64,000 nucleotides of DNA from Panicum virgatum (GCF_016808335.1 NC_053150.1:40017607-40081606), one strand, 5' to 3'; positions 1 to 11,357 are shown, counted from the first letter of the stretch. Made by a program: numbers and translations. Notes: generated from the letters alone by a model not told the origin.

Positions 1-232
1 CCCCGCCACACGTGGTCCCCACGCTCGCTCCCCGCACCGGATCCCTGCCACCACCTCGCCGCGGCGCGCCGGCACCCCCCACCTCCCCGCCGACGCGCCG
101 CGAGCCCCGAGCGCCCCGAACGAGCCGCCGGGGCCGATCTGCACCCCCTGTCCGATGCGCCGCCCCAATGCCCGCGGCGATCACAAGGAACAAACCCTAG
201 CTCCCGTCCCCTCCCCCGCCGCCCGGATCAGG

Positions 233-3200
233 ATGGGCGCCCCGCGGCGGCAGCCCGGCTCCCGCCGCCGCATCGCCTGCGCCCTCGCGCTCCTCGCCGC
301 GTCCGCGCTCGCCCTGCTGCTCCTCCTCGCGTCCCGCTCGGCGCCCCCGAGGTACGGCGTCATCATCGACGCCGGCAGCACGGGGAGCCGCGTCCACGTC
401 ATCGCCTACCGCGCCGGCCCGGGCCGGGGCGCGACCCCGCAGCTGGACTGGGCGCGCACGGCCTCGCTGAAGGCGAACCCGGGGCTGTCGTCCTTCGCGG
501 CGGATCCCCGCGGCGCGGGGCTGTCGCTGGCCCCGCTGGTGGAATTTGCGCGGCGCCGCGTGCCACGGGAGAGGTGGGCGGACACCGAGGTGCGGCTCAT
601 GGCCACGGCAGGGCTCCGGCTTCTCGACGCCGCGGTGTCAGAGTCTGTTCTGGAGTCATGCAGGGATGTGCTTCGCCAATCGGGGTTCCTGTTCCAGGAC
701 AAATGGGCCACCGTGATCTCAGGCATGTTATACACAGTAAATTGCTCAGCTTTTTATGTAATTTTGGTTCCATGTTATGGAAATATGTTGAATTGGAGCT
801 CTTGTATGCGATGGATCAGTATAGCAGGAAGTACATCCGTTGAATTTGGGAGCTTGCATTTCAGTACATTGGACGTAGTTGTGTTGAATTGGTGTAGGGC
901 ACGTTCTGTTGAATTGAATTTTCTGTCTTCACTAAGGTGATCATGTAAGTTCATAAAAATGCTGTGCAGGGGCTGAGGAAGGTATATATGCATGGGTTGC
1001 AGCAAATTATGCATTGGGGACTCTAGGCGGTGATCCACACGACACCACTGGGATAATTGAGCTTGGTGGGGCATCTGTTCAGGTTCCGTGTGTTGCTTTC
1101 ATACTATTGAGTGGATCCTCCTAAACCAAAATTTGTGAGGTCTTACTGGTTTCCTGTTTGTGATTAAATAGGTCACTTTTGTAACGGGTGAACCTTTGCC
1201 CCCGGAGTTCTCTCATGTGCTTAAGTTTGGCGATGTCTCATATAATCTGTACAGCCACAGCTTTTTGCAATTTGGCCTAGTGAGTTGTATGCATATATGT
1301 CTGTCCATTATCTGTTATGATCCTTTCGTTGAATTGCATATCGCAAAGTTTCACAGAAGCATAGAAAAACCTGCACCTTACAGGCAGCACATTTTATGCT
1401 CTTTTAAGTGTACCTTGCCTATTATTTTGTATGTTCTGAATGTTTTCTCTGATTCTATCTGCAGAATGTAGCATACGAGTCACTCCATGACTTGCTCAGC
1501 TCACCTGGCCTTAAATCAAGTGAGTTGATTGGTTAAATTCATGTTTACTGTCCAATGTGAAATAACAGTAGCACACATGCATTATGTGTATGCTGTTTGA
1601 ACTCCATTCAGTTCAATCCTTTTTTCTACGGTAACCAGGGGGGACAGAATCCCCACCTGAATTTTCATTGATAGGGGTGCCAGACCACAGATTTCAAGAG
1701 CAATACAAACACCAATGCAACATAATCACTAAAATACACTCGCAAACAGAGAAAGACTCAAAGAACCACACACACACAGCAGAAATATACTTTATTATAT
1801 TTGAGAACTTTTAGTATGACTATTTGATCATGTTTATTTTTTCTCTTTTGTTTGTTCCTTCTTGTCTTTCATCTACAATATACCTCAACTTGGTTGGGAT
1901 GGTTTTTCAAAAAACAAAAAACTGGGGGATAAAAGGCCCTACTGTTGTATTTTTCGTGTGTCCATGTGCTATGACTTGCCCTACTATATATGCATATGTT
2001 GTGTAAAGCTATTCCATGTGTAACTCCAGCATAAATCTTCAGCCATCATGTCTGATTTAATTATGCAGTGGCCGCACATGTAATTACTCAAACGAAGTAC
2101 AAAGATCCTTGCACTCCAAGGGGATTTACAAGTATGGTGGGAACAGCTAAACTTCCTGTTAGTGTTCTTGAGCCAAAGGTCGAATACAGACCTTTTGCTC
2201 ATGCTGTGGGGAACTTCTCTGAGTGTAGATCTGCAGCGCTAACACTATTGCAGAAAGGAAAAGGTAGCCATCTGTTCTTATACCTCTTGCAGTATTACAT
2301 TTCCGTCCCCCCCCCCCCCCCCCCTTCTTCAGCAGCGCTCCCCTGTTCTTCATATTTGTTTGCTGAATTCAGCGGGGAACATTATTTTAAAGGCGTCACC
2401 TAGGTGTCCAGGCGCACCCAGCTTGCCTTGGGTTGCCTTGTCGCCTTTAAAACACTGGCGGGGAACAATGTGAGTAGACTATACTTATAGAGTCAACTGA
2501 TTACTATAGTTAAAAGGAATCCTGCATTACTCATGAGAATTAGTCTGTGTTCAGTTCAGGGTTAAAAATAACTTGGCTAGGTAGCCTTAACCCAGACAGA
2601 TTAGATTAACTTACCATTGTGTTTGAGAGTAAACTAGTTAGGACAAAATTTCGTTTGGCTAGATTCGGCAGGCTAGCAGTAGAGGGAAGAAGAAAACTCT
2701 GGAGTCTGGATGGTTAATCTTGGTGGATTTTAGCCTTTTCCAAAGGATTTGGTTCAATTAATATAAGGGACAAAAATGATTTTAACCTGGTTAGTTGAAC
2801 TCCCGTAACCCACAGTCTTTGGCAAATAAATCCACTTGGACACTCCATAACTGTTAACTAAATTACCAAACACATGGTGTCTGAAGAAGTAAACTGTAAC
2901 ACTTCTATACTATCTGTCTTGAACTTGAATTTTTGTCCACACATTAGATTATTGTTGTATGAGATGAAAGGAATATGGCTTCAGTGATCAGTGATCTACA
3001 TGGCTTCATTTACTAACAACCTTTTTGGAATACTCCAATCATAGTGGAATTATTGATAATCTCTGATTTAAGGATAACTTACTGTGTATGGCTAAGTCGT
3101 GAGTAGTTATCAATTAAACTCATTTTGTAATGTTAGTAAACTCGACTTGCAGAAGTTGCAATTTATCTCTAAACAGTTGAATCTATATTAGAAGTTTTTT

Positions 3201-4189
3201 GATGCCCCTCCTTGGAAAGGCAGGCACTAAAATTATAACTGGGGAAGTACCAAAACTCAGTACATGAGGAACCAATTTTCAGTTACTCCCAAGTTGTAGT
3301 GGCGCCTCTCCAAGGATGATCTCATGCACTCTCATTCTCAGTTTAATTTCACGGCATAATAGAAGTGACTGAGTGCTCTTTTGCAGAGGAATGTGCATAT
3401 CATGAATGCCGCCTTGGAGCGGCATTTGTGCCAGAGCTGGAAGGGAATTTTTTAGCAACAGAAAATTTTTACCATACTTCAAAGGTGTGATCCTTTCTCT
3501 TTGGTTGGAGTCTTCTTCAAAACTTAGATTTCAAACTTAATGCAGGAAAAACAGCAAGATTAACATTTCTGGCACGATTTTCTATTTTCTTTCATGTCAA
3601 TATTTTCAGCCATCAATGGTACAAAATTCGTTCTGACCTTTGATCGCTTAACAGTTCTTTGGTCTGCATTCAAAGTCCTTCCTTTCTGATCTGATGGTGG
3701 CTGGGGAGAAATTTTGCCATGGGGATTGGTCGAAGATTAAGAAGAAGTACAGCTCTTTCAATGAGGGAGAGCTGCTTCTGTTTTGTTTCTCATCAGCATA
3801 TATAATCGCTTTACTACATGATACTCTTAAGATGCCGCTGGAGCATAAGAGGTGAAGCCTTTTTGTACAATTTTATTTTTTGTTTCAAACCTGGATATTT
3901 ACATGAGTTTTGTTTCAGGATTAATGTTGTAAATCAAATCCACGGTGTGCCTGTTGACTGGGCATTGGGTGCTTTCATTGTGCAAACGACGATGAACCGG
4001 ACAGAGTACTCAGACTCATCAGTTTCATATCTAAACAGCTATGACTCTTCTGGCTTGGCACCAATTTTCTTGATTACAATTGTGGTTGTATTTACAGCAT
4101 TCTCCATCCTGAGGTGGAGAAGGCCTCAGCTGAAGACGATCTACGACATGGAGAAAGGCCGGTACATCATAACCAGGGTCAGCCGATGA
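233..4189 (+). CDS. Apyrase / nucleoside triphosphate diphosphohydrolase (GDA1/CD39 family), 8 exons
   Basis: Membrane apyrase that hydrolyses nucleoside tri- and diphosphates. Exons I can join in frame: 233-722, 970-1082, 1172-1279, 1465-1519, 2069-2263, 3387-3484, 3655-3851, 3919-4189, giving 508 residues. Apyrase conserved regions are visible: ACR1 with DAGSTGS (residues 46-52), ACR2 ATAGLR (124-129), ACR3 around VISGAEEG (about 161-168) and ACR4 IIELGGASVQ (192-201). A hydrophobic stretch at about 15-33 follows an Arg-rich N-terminus, and a second lies near residues 463-481, followed by a basic tail. This two-anchor layout fits a secretory-pathway or plasma-membrane NTPDase with a lumenal or outside catalytic domain. 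An in-frame ATG at 155 would add 26 residues; 233 was preferred because it sits just before the Arg-rich anchor. All introns are GT-AG except intron 1, which is GC-AG. The promoter lies outside the window. Confidence 0.9.
723..969 (+). other. GC-AG intron 1 of the apyrase gene
   Basis: Exon 1 must end at 722 and exon 2 start at 970 to keep the ACR3 motif VISGAEEG in frame. The donor is then AG|GCATGT, not GT, and the acceptor is TGTGCAG. This matches the known minor GC-AG class of U2 introns. Confidence 0.8.
2307..2324. repeat. Poly-C run of 18 in an apyrase intron
   Basis: Uninterrupted run of 18 C in intron 5 of the apyrase gene. Similar homopolymers occur at 36310-36329 (20 C) and 38229-38253 (25 G). 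Confidence 0.9.
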
Positions 4190-4451
4190 GCTTCGCGCGT
4201 CGGCGCTGGGAGTGGGTAAACTTACTACAGCGGAGCACCAGTGACCGTGAATGTAGATTTTCGTAAATTAATTTTTTTACCCGGTGGCCAGCAACCCGTC
4301 TTGGCGCCGCCTTGCAGAATTAACCGGAGTTCAAGCTACAGCCCTCATGTATAGGACAATATGGGTTGCGGCGGCATTCGTGTCTCTGCGCAGTGTACCT
4401 TGTTGTTACCCAACTGTTGTTGTAATTAACAATTTTTTGCATGGGCGGTAG

Positions 4452-4636
4452 TCATGATACATAGCGCCCCAGCAAAACGGTTTTCTATCTTGTGATGTAA
4501 TTTAATCCTGAGATACCTATGATCAGTAGAAGTTCTCTGCCGCGGATGGCAGACCAGTTGTATCTCCATGACTCCATTTCCTGTCACAAAACAATGCGTG
4601 CGTCTACTCCAATTATGAGTTTCAGGTTCCATTCAT
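4452..4636 (+). repeat. Apyrase 3' flank segment duplicated at 17.5 kb
   Basis: This stretch just downstream of the apyrase gene starts near GATACATAGCGCCCCAGC. It aligns in the same orientation with 17535-17697 and resumes at about 18177-18198. Similarity is high with small indels. It may be a duplicated 3' flank or an uncharacterised repeat. The remainder of 4190-4853 looks like 3' UTR and intergenic DNA with no other recognisable feature. Confidence 0.7.
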
Positions 4637-4853
4637 TCTCTACCGACATGTACCGGCTGATGGCTAATCATCTGTCATGATTACAAGTTTAGGTTGGTTC
4701 TAATAATGCCTGTTTGTTCAATGCAAGAGTCCTTATATTTCACTTACCTAGTCCTGTTTGGACTGCCGCCTTACAGAATATATAGCTGGGTTTAAGCAGA
4801 ATCGTTGTTCGCAAACTGTGAATACTGTGTAGATATTTGTTCCCATAATAATA

Positions 4854-5100
4854 CTCCCTTCGTCCCAAAATATAAGCATTTCTAGATTTAGTCAAAGTCA
4901 AATTTATTCAACTTTGACTATAAATAATAAATAATTTATAGGATAAATATAATATTATTAGATTTGTTATGAAAGCAACTATCATAATATGTAAATGTTT
5001 ACATTTAAAATAACTCATTTATAAGAATCTTGATGGTCAAAGTTGAACAAATTTGACTTTGACCAAATCTAGAAATGCTTATATTTTGAGACAGAGGTAG
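4854..5100. mobile_element. Stowaway-type MITE (Tc1/mariner)
   Basis: The left end reads CTCCCTTCGTCCCAAAATAT and the right end is its near-perfect inverse, with a TA dinucleotide on each side (4852-4853 and 5101-5102). The element is AT-rich, about 247 bp, and its arms pair along most of their length. The ends match the grass Stowaway consensus. It is non-coding. Confidence 0.88.
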
Positions 5101-5102
5101 TA

Positions 5103-5803
5103 TCTATCTTTGTTGTTTCTCCGCACACAAGTGGAAGATTATTCGGTCATTATTTTAAAAAAAAGATGACCTGGCATATAATAATAAATTGTTCCTCAGG
5201 ACAAATAATTGTAAAAAAGTAATGATGATTATATTATTATTTTTAAACACAGCTTATGAAGTCCACCATCACCTTACGAAATAGCAATTTTGAACTTCAC
5301 TTACATATGGAGAAAGAAAAAGACAAAACGTGGTATTGGATAAAATGGATCAATTAAAATAGTGTTGTAGGAGTAAGTTGAACTAAAAGAAAATTTTAAG
5401 AACTATCCGGATTTCAACTTCGTTATCCAGCCGTGGCCGCCAACAAAAGCTGGAGAGATCGCGCCGGGCTTCTGGTGCGTACTCGAGCCTCTTCTCGTCA
5501 CGAGGATCCAGGCGAAGTATCGGAACTTCTTCTAGTCCACCTCCACGGCTCCACCCCTGAGTCCCTGACACGGATCCGACTCCACCGCGAGCAGGCTCGG
5601 ACTCGGAGTTGTTCGCCTCGCGCTTGGCCTCGGCCTCCCTCTCCAATAAAAGGAGACGCGTGGTGCCTCGGTCTCTCCAACTCATCCTCCTCGTCCACGC
5701 AACGCAACGCCTCGTGCTCGATCGCCCCGGTTCCCCCGCGATCCCGATCGGCCCCTCTAGCAGTACGTAGCAGCGATCACCGGCGGCGGCGACGACGACA
5801 GCC
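5103..5803 (+). promoter_or_regulatory. Intergenic spacer, promoter and 5' UTR of the A20/AN1 gene
   Basis: AT-rich to about 5390, then abruptly GC-rich. A weak TATA-like CAATAAAAGG at about 5644 lies roughly 160 bp before the ATG, and the leader is C/T-rich. The exact transcription start is not visible. Confidence 0.4.
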
Positions 5804-6469
5804 ATGGCGGCCGAGAAGCAGCAGGTCTCAGGCGGCGGCGGCGCGGCGCCGATGTGCGCCAACGGCTGCGGTTTCTTCGGGAGCGCCGCGACCAAGAACA
5901 TGTGCTCCAAGTGCTACAAGGAACACGTGCTGCAGACCGCCGCCGCCGTCGCTCCGCCTGTCGCCGAGAAGAAGGCCGACGGATCCGCGCCGGCGGTGGA
6001 GGAGAGCGGCTCATCCGCGGAGGCGAAGGAGGAGCACGAGGCAGGGGCCTCCGGCGCCGACTCCGCGGCGCCCGTCATGTGCGCGAACGGGTGCAGCTTC
6101 TTCGGCTCCGCGGCCACCAAGAACCTGTGCTCCAGCTGCTACAGGGACTTCCTCAAGGCCGCCGACGCCGGCCCCGCCGTGGCCGGGAAGATCGAGGTCG
6201 CGCCCGAGCAGCCGGCGCCTGAGGCCTCCGCCGCGGCCTCCTCTAGCGCGGCGCCGGCGCCGGCGCCGAAGCCGGCGCGGTGCATGCGCACGTCGTGCAA
6301 CAAGAAAGTCGGGCTGCTGGGGTTCGTCTGCCGCTGCGGCGGCACGTTCTGCTCGCTGCACCGCTACACCGACGAGCATGCCTGCGACTTCGACTTCAAG
6401 ACGGCGGGCCGCGAGCAGATCGCCAAGAAGAACCCGCTCGTCGTGGCGCCCAAGCTCAACAAGATCTGA
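5804..6469 (+). CDS. Stress-associated protein with A20-A20-AN1 zinc fingers
   Basis: Intronless 221-residue protein. The first A20 finger uses C18, C22, C34 and C37; the second uses C93, C97, C109 and C112. The AN1 finger uses C160, C165, C176, C178, C183, H186, H192 and C194. Ala/Glu/Pro-rich linkers separate the fingers. Plant SAP-family proteins bind ubiquitin through A20 and modulate abiotic-stress responses; some have been reported as E3 ligases or redox sensors. The usual family layout is one A20 plus one AN1. Here the A20 unit is present twice with almost the same residues, which suggests internal duplication. The start context (GCCATGGCGG) is strong and nothing upstream extends it. 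Larger ORFs overlapping in other frames are Arg-rich artefacts of GC content. Confidence 0.93.
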   Translation: MAAEKQQVSGGGGAAPMCANGCGFFGSAATKNMCSKCYKEHVLQTAAAVAPPVAEKKADGSAPAVEESGSSAEAKEEHEAGASGADSAAPVMCANGCSFFGSAATKNLCSSCYRDFLKAADAGPAVAGKIEVAPEQPAPEASAAASSSAAPAPAPKPARCMRTSCNKKVGLLGFVCRCGGTFCSLHRYTDEHACDFDFKTAGREQIAKKNPLVVAPKLNKI

Positions 6470-6729
6470 TGCAGACGGAGAGAGACGACGAAGAGTAGTC
6501 CGAGTCAGATGGAGATGAGTAGTACAAGGCTGGGTAGCTAGTGATGATAGATTGCATTGTTTTCTTAGCTTCCATGTTCTAGAAGTTAAAACCATTCTTT
6601 GTAGGCAATCAAGTTTAGTTCTCGATTATCCCGTCTCGAAAAAAAAGTTTAGTTCTCGATTATTTCTTCCAATAAACATCGTCAATGCAAATAAAGTTCC
6701 TGGTTTGTGCAAGTTCAGAATTGCAACAA

Positions 6730-6732
<3 letters not shown>

Positions 6733-6774
<42 letters not shown>
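6733..6774. repeat. (AT)n microsatellite
   Basis: About 21 uninterrupted AT dinucleotides directly abut the left end of the MITE at 6776. Confidence 0.95.
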
Positions 6775-6775
<1 letters not shown>

Positions 6776-6777
<2 letters not shown>

Positions 6778-7140
6778 CCATGTTTAGTTCCACCCCGTAA
6801 ACGCGAAAAAGTCGTAAACACAAAATTTTGTAAAAGAATCTTGCTAATTTAAAGTACTAAATGAAGTCTATTTACAAAACTTTTTGCATGGATGGGCTGT
6901 AAAACGCGAGACGAATCTAATGAGACTACTTAATCCATGATTTGAAACAGTGATGCTACAGTAACCATCCGCTAATTATTGATTAATCATGAATTAATTA
7001 ACATCATTAGATTCGTCTCGCGATTTACAACTCATATGTGTAAAAAGTTTTGTAAATAGACTTCATTTAGTACTTCAAATTGGGAAGATTCGAAACACAA
7101 AATTTTTTTGCGTTTACACCTCCAGGAACTAAACACGGCC
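6776..7140. mobile_element. Foldback MITE with GGCC(A/G)TGTTTAGTTCC ends
   Basis: The ends are GGCCATGTTTAGTTCC and its inverse (GGCCGTGTTTAGTTCC on the other strand), flanked by ATA on both sides. Internal arms pair over long stretches, for example the TAGTACTTCAAAT-side arm with the arm at 6850-6930. This is the abundant grass MITE type with these termini. I cannot assign its superfamily from a 3-bp duplication alone. It is non-coding. Confidence 0.8.
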
Positions 7141-7180
7141 ATAATATGATGTTTGAAACTATTGATACATACTGACAGCT

Positions 7181-7745
7181 ACTAGTAGGTGCTGATTTTG
7201 AGTCAGTGGCTAGATGGTGGATTAGTGATAAGAGAAATCTTATTTTAAATTACACTTGCGCTGCTGTTCTTTGGACAATCTGGAACTTACGAAATGCTAT
7301 GTGTTTTCAGGGGCAAAAATGGAGAAGTGTGGAAGGGGTGCTGTCCAGGTGCGCCAAGAGGATGAGAAGATGGCGTCCGCTGATCAAACCAGACAGGATG
7401 ACGGAGTTGGAGTACATCATCGCCGTGCTGGAGACAAGAGGAGCAGAACCGGCGAGGATCGCGTGGAGCAGCTCGACTTCAAATTTGGGAGCTTCTCGGT
7501 CACCTCGACACCGATCGGCCTTCAGAGATGCGCAGGGCGGTGAGAGTCAGGAAGCCAAGCACGTTTCGGCTAGGAATGTCACAGACTTTGTTCTCAGCTG
7601 CGTGCACGGTTGCTCTGTGTTTGAGTCGATCACGTCTCCCAGATTGGAACGTGAAGAGCCTTTAGGCTGATTTGCTTTACTCTCGTGACACTTTTGTATG
7701 CTTTGTTCTTGTAATAAAGCGGGGGAGACCTTTTCTCTAAAAAAA
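7181..7745 (+). mobile_element. 5'-truncated LINE (L1-like) 3' fragment with 16-bp target-site duplication
   Basis: The open frame 7206-7670 (154 codons) begins with a segment like the C-terminus of plant L1-type ORF2 (AAVLWTIWNLRNAMCFQG, the zf-RVT tail). A short 3' UTR with AATAAA-like TAATAAAGC at about 7712 and an A-rich tail follow. The fragment is bracketed by a perfect 16-bp direct repeat, ATACATACTGACAGCT, at 7165-7180 and 7746-7761. This is the signature of target-primed reverse transcription with 5' truncation. No complete reverse transcriptase remains. Confidence 0.85.
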
Positions 7746-7761
7746 ATACATACTGACAGCT

Positions 7762-8806
7762 TTAATTTCTAAGGGCTTATATTTTGTAAGGATGGTTTTC
7801 AATTTTCTTGCTCTCTCAGATGGTAGGAATTCTGATTTTTTTTCATGAAGTGATGATGGATTAATTAATGTCATACTAACTTAGCTAGGCTTCCACGGAT
7901 GCAGAAGCGATTCGATCTCCCCCTGTTTTGAGTGGTATTGTTTTGCCTTGTAATCATATTATTTAAAAAACTACTTTGAAAACCATCACAGTACTATAAA
8001 TGAATACAAGAACTAAATCGTAAAATCAGGCTACACATACGTCGCGAAAAACCTGATCCATCAGTCAGAAGTTGTTTCACGGGATAGCAATGGCGTCATT
8101 CTTCAGTTCTCGCCCAGGCGAGTTCTGTTCATGTGTGCCAGTGCAGCGGGAGCTAAAGCAAAGGACATGTGGTGATGTTGAGAGTATATCCTGTGTTAAT
8201 TATCGTATTACTAAATACAGTACAACTTAAATCGCTGCATGTAAAATTATAATAAAAATATAGATTTATAGATGGCACCCACTAACTATTTCTCTCTTCG
8301 CTCAAGGTGTCCACATCATCCCCCACTAAATGTCCCGCTAACTTGCAATCCTTTCATGCAATCTATTCATCACGTTTCCTTATTAATTAGAAAAAAATAT
8401 TTATATCATCACTACTATGTGCAATACTTTTAATTTTTAATCTATTAACGTAAAGTCGTATACATACGTTATTTTGTCATCACCTATTCTTCTATAATAT
8501 GATCAAATATTCAAATGGTGTTTTTTTATTATCTTATCGATTTCACCATATCCGATAAAAAAAATAACATGCAAGTAAAATTCATATCATCTATTTCTCT
8601 TAATATGCAAGCTATATATTCACATCATATAGGAACCCATTATATCAGACGCCACGTCAATATCCACAAAGATTATCTATTTATGTCTTCCACCTAATTT
8701 CAGTGAATGTTGCCATGCAATCAACTTAGTGTTTCTACTTTCAAATCTCACCGTAAAATTATTTAAGAAATTCCACATCAACGTGTAGGGTAACTAGACA
8801 CCTAGT
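7762..8806. other. Intergenic DNA, no gene recognised
   Basis: AT-rich sequence without a credible coding frame, RNA gene or clear transposon termini. A short frame at 8515-8697 has no recognisable features. Confidence 0.5.
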
Positions 8807-8816
8807 TATCTATATA

Positions 8817-10802
8817 GGAAAATTGGATCCTTACCATCAAAAGAACCAACATTTAGATATATACCATCAAAAGATTTGACGTGAGATATATACCATGGAA
8901 AGATACAACGTTATAGCTATCTACCATTTTCTTTGCCTCCCGTCAGTTTTTTCCGTTACCACTGTGCTCTTTCACCTGGTGACTGCCACCGCCTCGCCCC
9001 GCCCGCAAGAAATTTGCGATTTCGCCATTGTCGAAAATGGGCTTCGCTGGAATGTCATCAAACTTTTGAGTTTTGCTAGAATACCATTATGAAACGATGT
9101 ATGTTCGCCACAATGCCTTTTCCCTCATTTCCAGTTCATTTTACGATTTCTCTCCTCTTTAGCCACGTGACCTGACCATTGTGCCCTTGAAGCACAAGTC
9201 TTATCCGCTCGGCCTCCACTCTCTCACGCTCGCACGCCATGGCCGACGGGCAAGCGCCACCGCACACGCAACACCACCATCCGCAAGCCTCGCCGCCGCG
9301 TCGGCACCGGGAGATGCCTTTCCACCCCTGAGCTCCCGTACGTCTTCTCCTCAGTCTCTGTTGTCGCCGGCTTCTCCTTCCATGCCTCCGGCGGCCGCGA
9401 GCGCGGGCGGGCCGCCGGACGCCAGCGACGGCTACGGGCGAGGTAGTGGGCCGGGGCTACGGCGCGGGGAGGCCGGCGACAGCGCCTACGACCTGGCGAT
9501 GTCGAACATCCGGCCGGAGCAGAGAGAAGGGGATGAGCAGCAGAGGGAAGAGAGGAAATAAAGAACGAGAGGGGATGAGCACCAAAGATTAAATGACACT
9601 GCAGAATTTCTTGGTTGTTAGTTTGGTTTGCTCTGAAGGAGAAGAATTCATGTGTTGGCAATTAATCGAGGGACAACGGACATGCGGCATGCGGATCAGT
9701 TGCCTCCACCTAGATTGTGCATATCCTCAATCAAAATTGAAGCAGACCTCTGCAGCACTTGAAACGGATTGCTGCAGCTGCAAGGAGGCTTGGCTGCCAA
9801 TTTTGGTCGGGATTAGGAGGGGGCAGCGTGACCCTCAACATGGCGGCGGGCGACGGCGGCGCGCAGGCGGAGGGAGAACGAGAAAGAAGAGGAACGAGTC
9901 AGAGAAGGATAAGCTTGGGTGGTCCAAGAGTATATTGGTCAGATCATGTGGCCAGATTATTCATAAAACATGAAATGAATTGGTAAACGGTTAAAAAGCA
10001 TTTCAGCGAGTGGACACAGTTTCATAGTGGCAAAACAGCGAAACTCAAATATATGATGGCATTCTGGCGAAGCCTAATTTTGATAATGGCGAAATCGCAA
10101 ATTTCTCACCCGCAAGGGCCGGCGTCCTCCCGGCCAGGCCGGGGGCGGTAATCGCCTTGTAGGCCTCGGCGGCGCGGCTGAGCGCCGGGTGCGCTCCCTC
10201 CCCGCGCCGGCTGCCAGGGGGCAGGCTGCCCCCATGCGCGCCGCGTCCGCGCCGCCAACGCGCGCCGCGTCCGCCCCTCCCCTGCCCCTGCACGCCACTT
10301 TCCCGTGGTGCTTCTGGCACAAGCAGCAACATGGATTTGCAATGAAGTGACACGAGTTGCAGCCGATTCTACAGCATGAGCTCACCTCATCTCCTCGTCG
10401 ATTTCAAGTCGTAATTTGTTTCTAGATATGGTTTAGAAGAAGTCTTGCTCTCAAGTGCGGTTCTGGAGCAGGTGGAGGAGCAGCGCGTGGGGGGCGGCGC
10501 CGCTGTCGCTGCTGCTGCGGGGAGGTCGGGTCGAGACGGCGGCGTGGCGGGCATGCTTATGGGCCGCGCGGAGGCGCCCCGCGGAGAGCTCGGACTCGGC
10601 TCGGCTTCGGGCTATGCTGCCGCTGCCGGTGAAAGAGCGACGGTGGCACCGGCAAAACTGACGGGAGGCAAGAAAAATAGTAGATAGCTATAACGTTGCA
10701 TTTTTCTATGGTATATATCTCACACCAAATTTTTTGATGGTATATATATATATATATATATCTAAATATCAGTTCTTTTGATGGTAAAGATCCAATTTTC
10801 CC
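8817..10802. mobile_element. Non-autonomous Mutator-like element (outer member of a nest)
   Basis: Terminal inverted repeats of about 180 bp start GGAAAATTGGATC at 8817 and end with the inverse at 10802. Both arms contain the same AAAGATACAACGTTATAGCTATCTACCA-type block with scattered changes. A perfect 10-bp direct repeat, TATCTATATA, flanks the element (8807-8816 and 10803-10812), the size expected for Mutator-like elements. The right arm has an expanded AT tract (10741-10761). The GC-rich interior could include captured host sequence, but no transposase or recognisable domain is present. A second inverted-repeat element occupies its centre. Confidence 0.82.
9010..10107. mobile_element. Second Mutator-like element nested inside the first
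   Basis: The left arm starts AAATTTGCGATTTCGCCATT and pairs with the inverse arm ending at about 10105. Similarity continues inwards for about 110 bp (left arm to about 9115, right arm from about 10000). The flanks read GCCCGCAAG (9001-9009) and ACCCGCAAG (10108-10116), a 9-bp duplication with one mismatch. Its GC-rich interior has an open frame at 9181-9561 (126 codons, Ala/Ser/Pro-rich then acidic, ending QREERK). It resembles no family I know and may be a captured exon fragment. Confidence 0.7.
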
Positions 10803-10934
10803 TATCTATATATGCATGTCAAATTTGAGCCGATTAGCTGCAGCTGCGAAAGCACTATCCATTCTTCTCCGCTATGCATTAGTGGTGGCTGCTGTTGCTG
10901 CTTGGCTGGCCGGTTGCAGGTGCAGCCAGCTCTA

Positions 10935-11200
10935 GCGGTTTTTTTTTATTTTTGTTTTTTATAAAAATATATTTTCGTGTTCGAAATTTATAGGAATATA
11001 CCCCGGCCGCCCCGCTGCCTGGCGGCCGGGACCTGGCCGCCTGTCTGCCGGGCGGCAGGGGCTTATCTGCAAAAAAAATCGACAAAAAATTGCGCGAATG
11101 TCCCTGGAGGACCGGCCGCCCGGCAGCGGGGCGGCCGGCTCCCCAGGCCGCCCGACAGAAGGGTGGCGGGCTCTGGCCGCCTGGCTGCGGGGCGACCGGC
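10935..11200 (+). repeat. Left terminal inverted repeat of the PMD/GRF element
   Basis: An AT-rich outer end is followed by alternating GGCGGCCGG and CCGCCCGGCAG blocks. It pairs, with small indels, with 17148-17431. Shared landmarks include TTCGTGTTCGAAATTTA, the GGGGCTTATCTGCAAAAA-type block and GGACCGGCCGCCCGGCAGC. Confidence 0.85.
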
Positions 11201-11210
11201 CCCCACAACC

Positions 11211-11357
11211 CTATATAAGGTGTTGGCTGCCCCTCACCCCCTCATTTGTCTCACTAAAAATCCAGAAAAAAAGAAAAGAGAGGGAGGGAGGGAGAGGAGG
11301 GGTGAGAGAGAGGCAAAGCGGCGAAGCCCTGCCGGATTTTCAAGCCGGCGACTGCAG
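11211..11357 (+). promoter_or_regulatory. TATA box and 5' leader exon of the PMD gene
   Basis: CTATATAAGG at 11211-11220 lies directly inside the left inverted repeat. A purine-rich leader follows, ending ACTGCAG|GTAACT at 11357/11358. A 5' UTR intron to 12050 (acceptor GGTAG) would place the ATG at 12053, two bases into the next exon. The inverted repeat therefore appears to supply the promoter region. Confidence 0.55.

Noticed and set aside
5433..6518. 361-codon + frame overlapping the A20/AN1 gene
   Set aside because: Arg/Ser/Pro-rich translation of GC-rich DNA in a shadow frame; the zinc-finger frame is clearly the real one.
8196..8806. Possible Helitron, because of a CTAG-like end at 8802-8805
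   Set aside because: No 5' TC end, no convincing 3' hairpin and no A/T insertion site could be established.
9181..9561. 126-codon frame in the inner Mutator-like element as a host gene
   Set aside because: No recognisable domain, no splice context, and located inside nested inverted repeats; at most a captured fragment.
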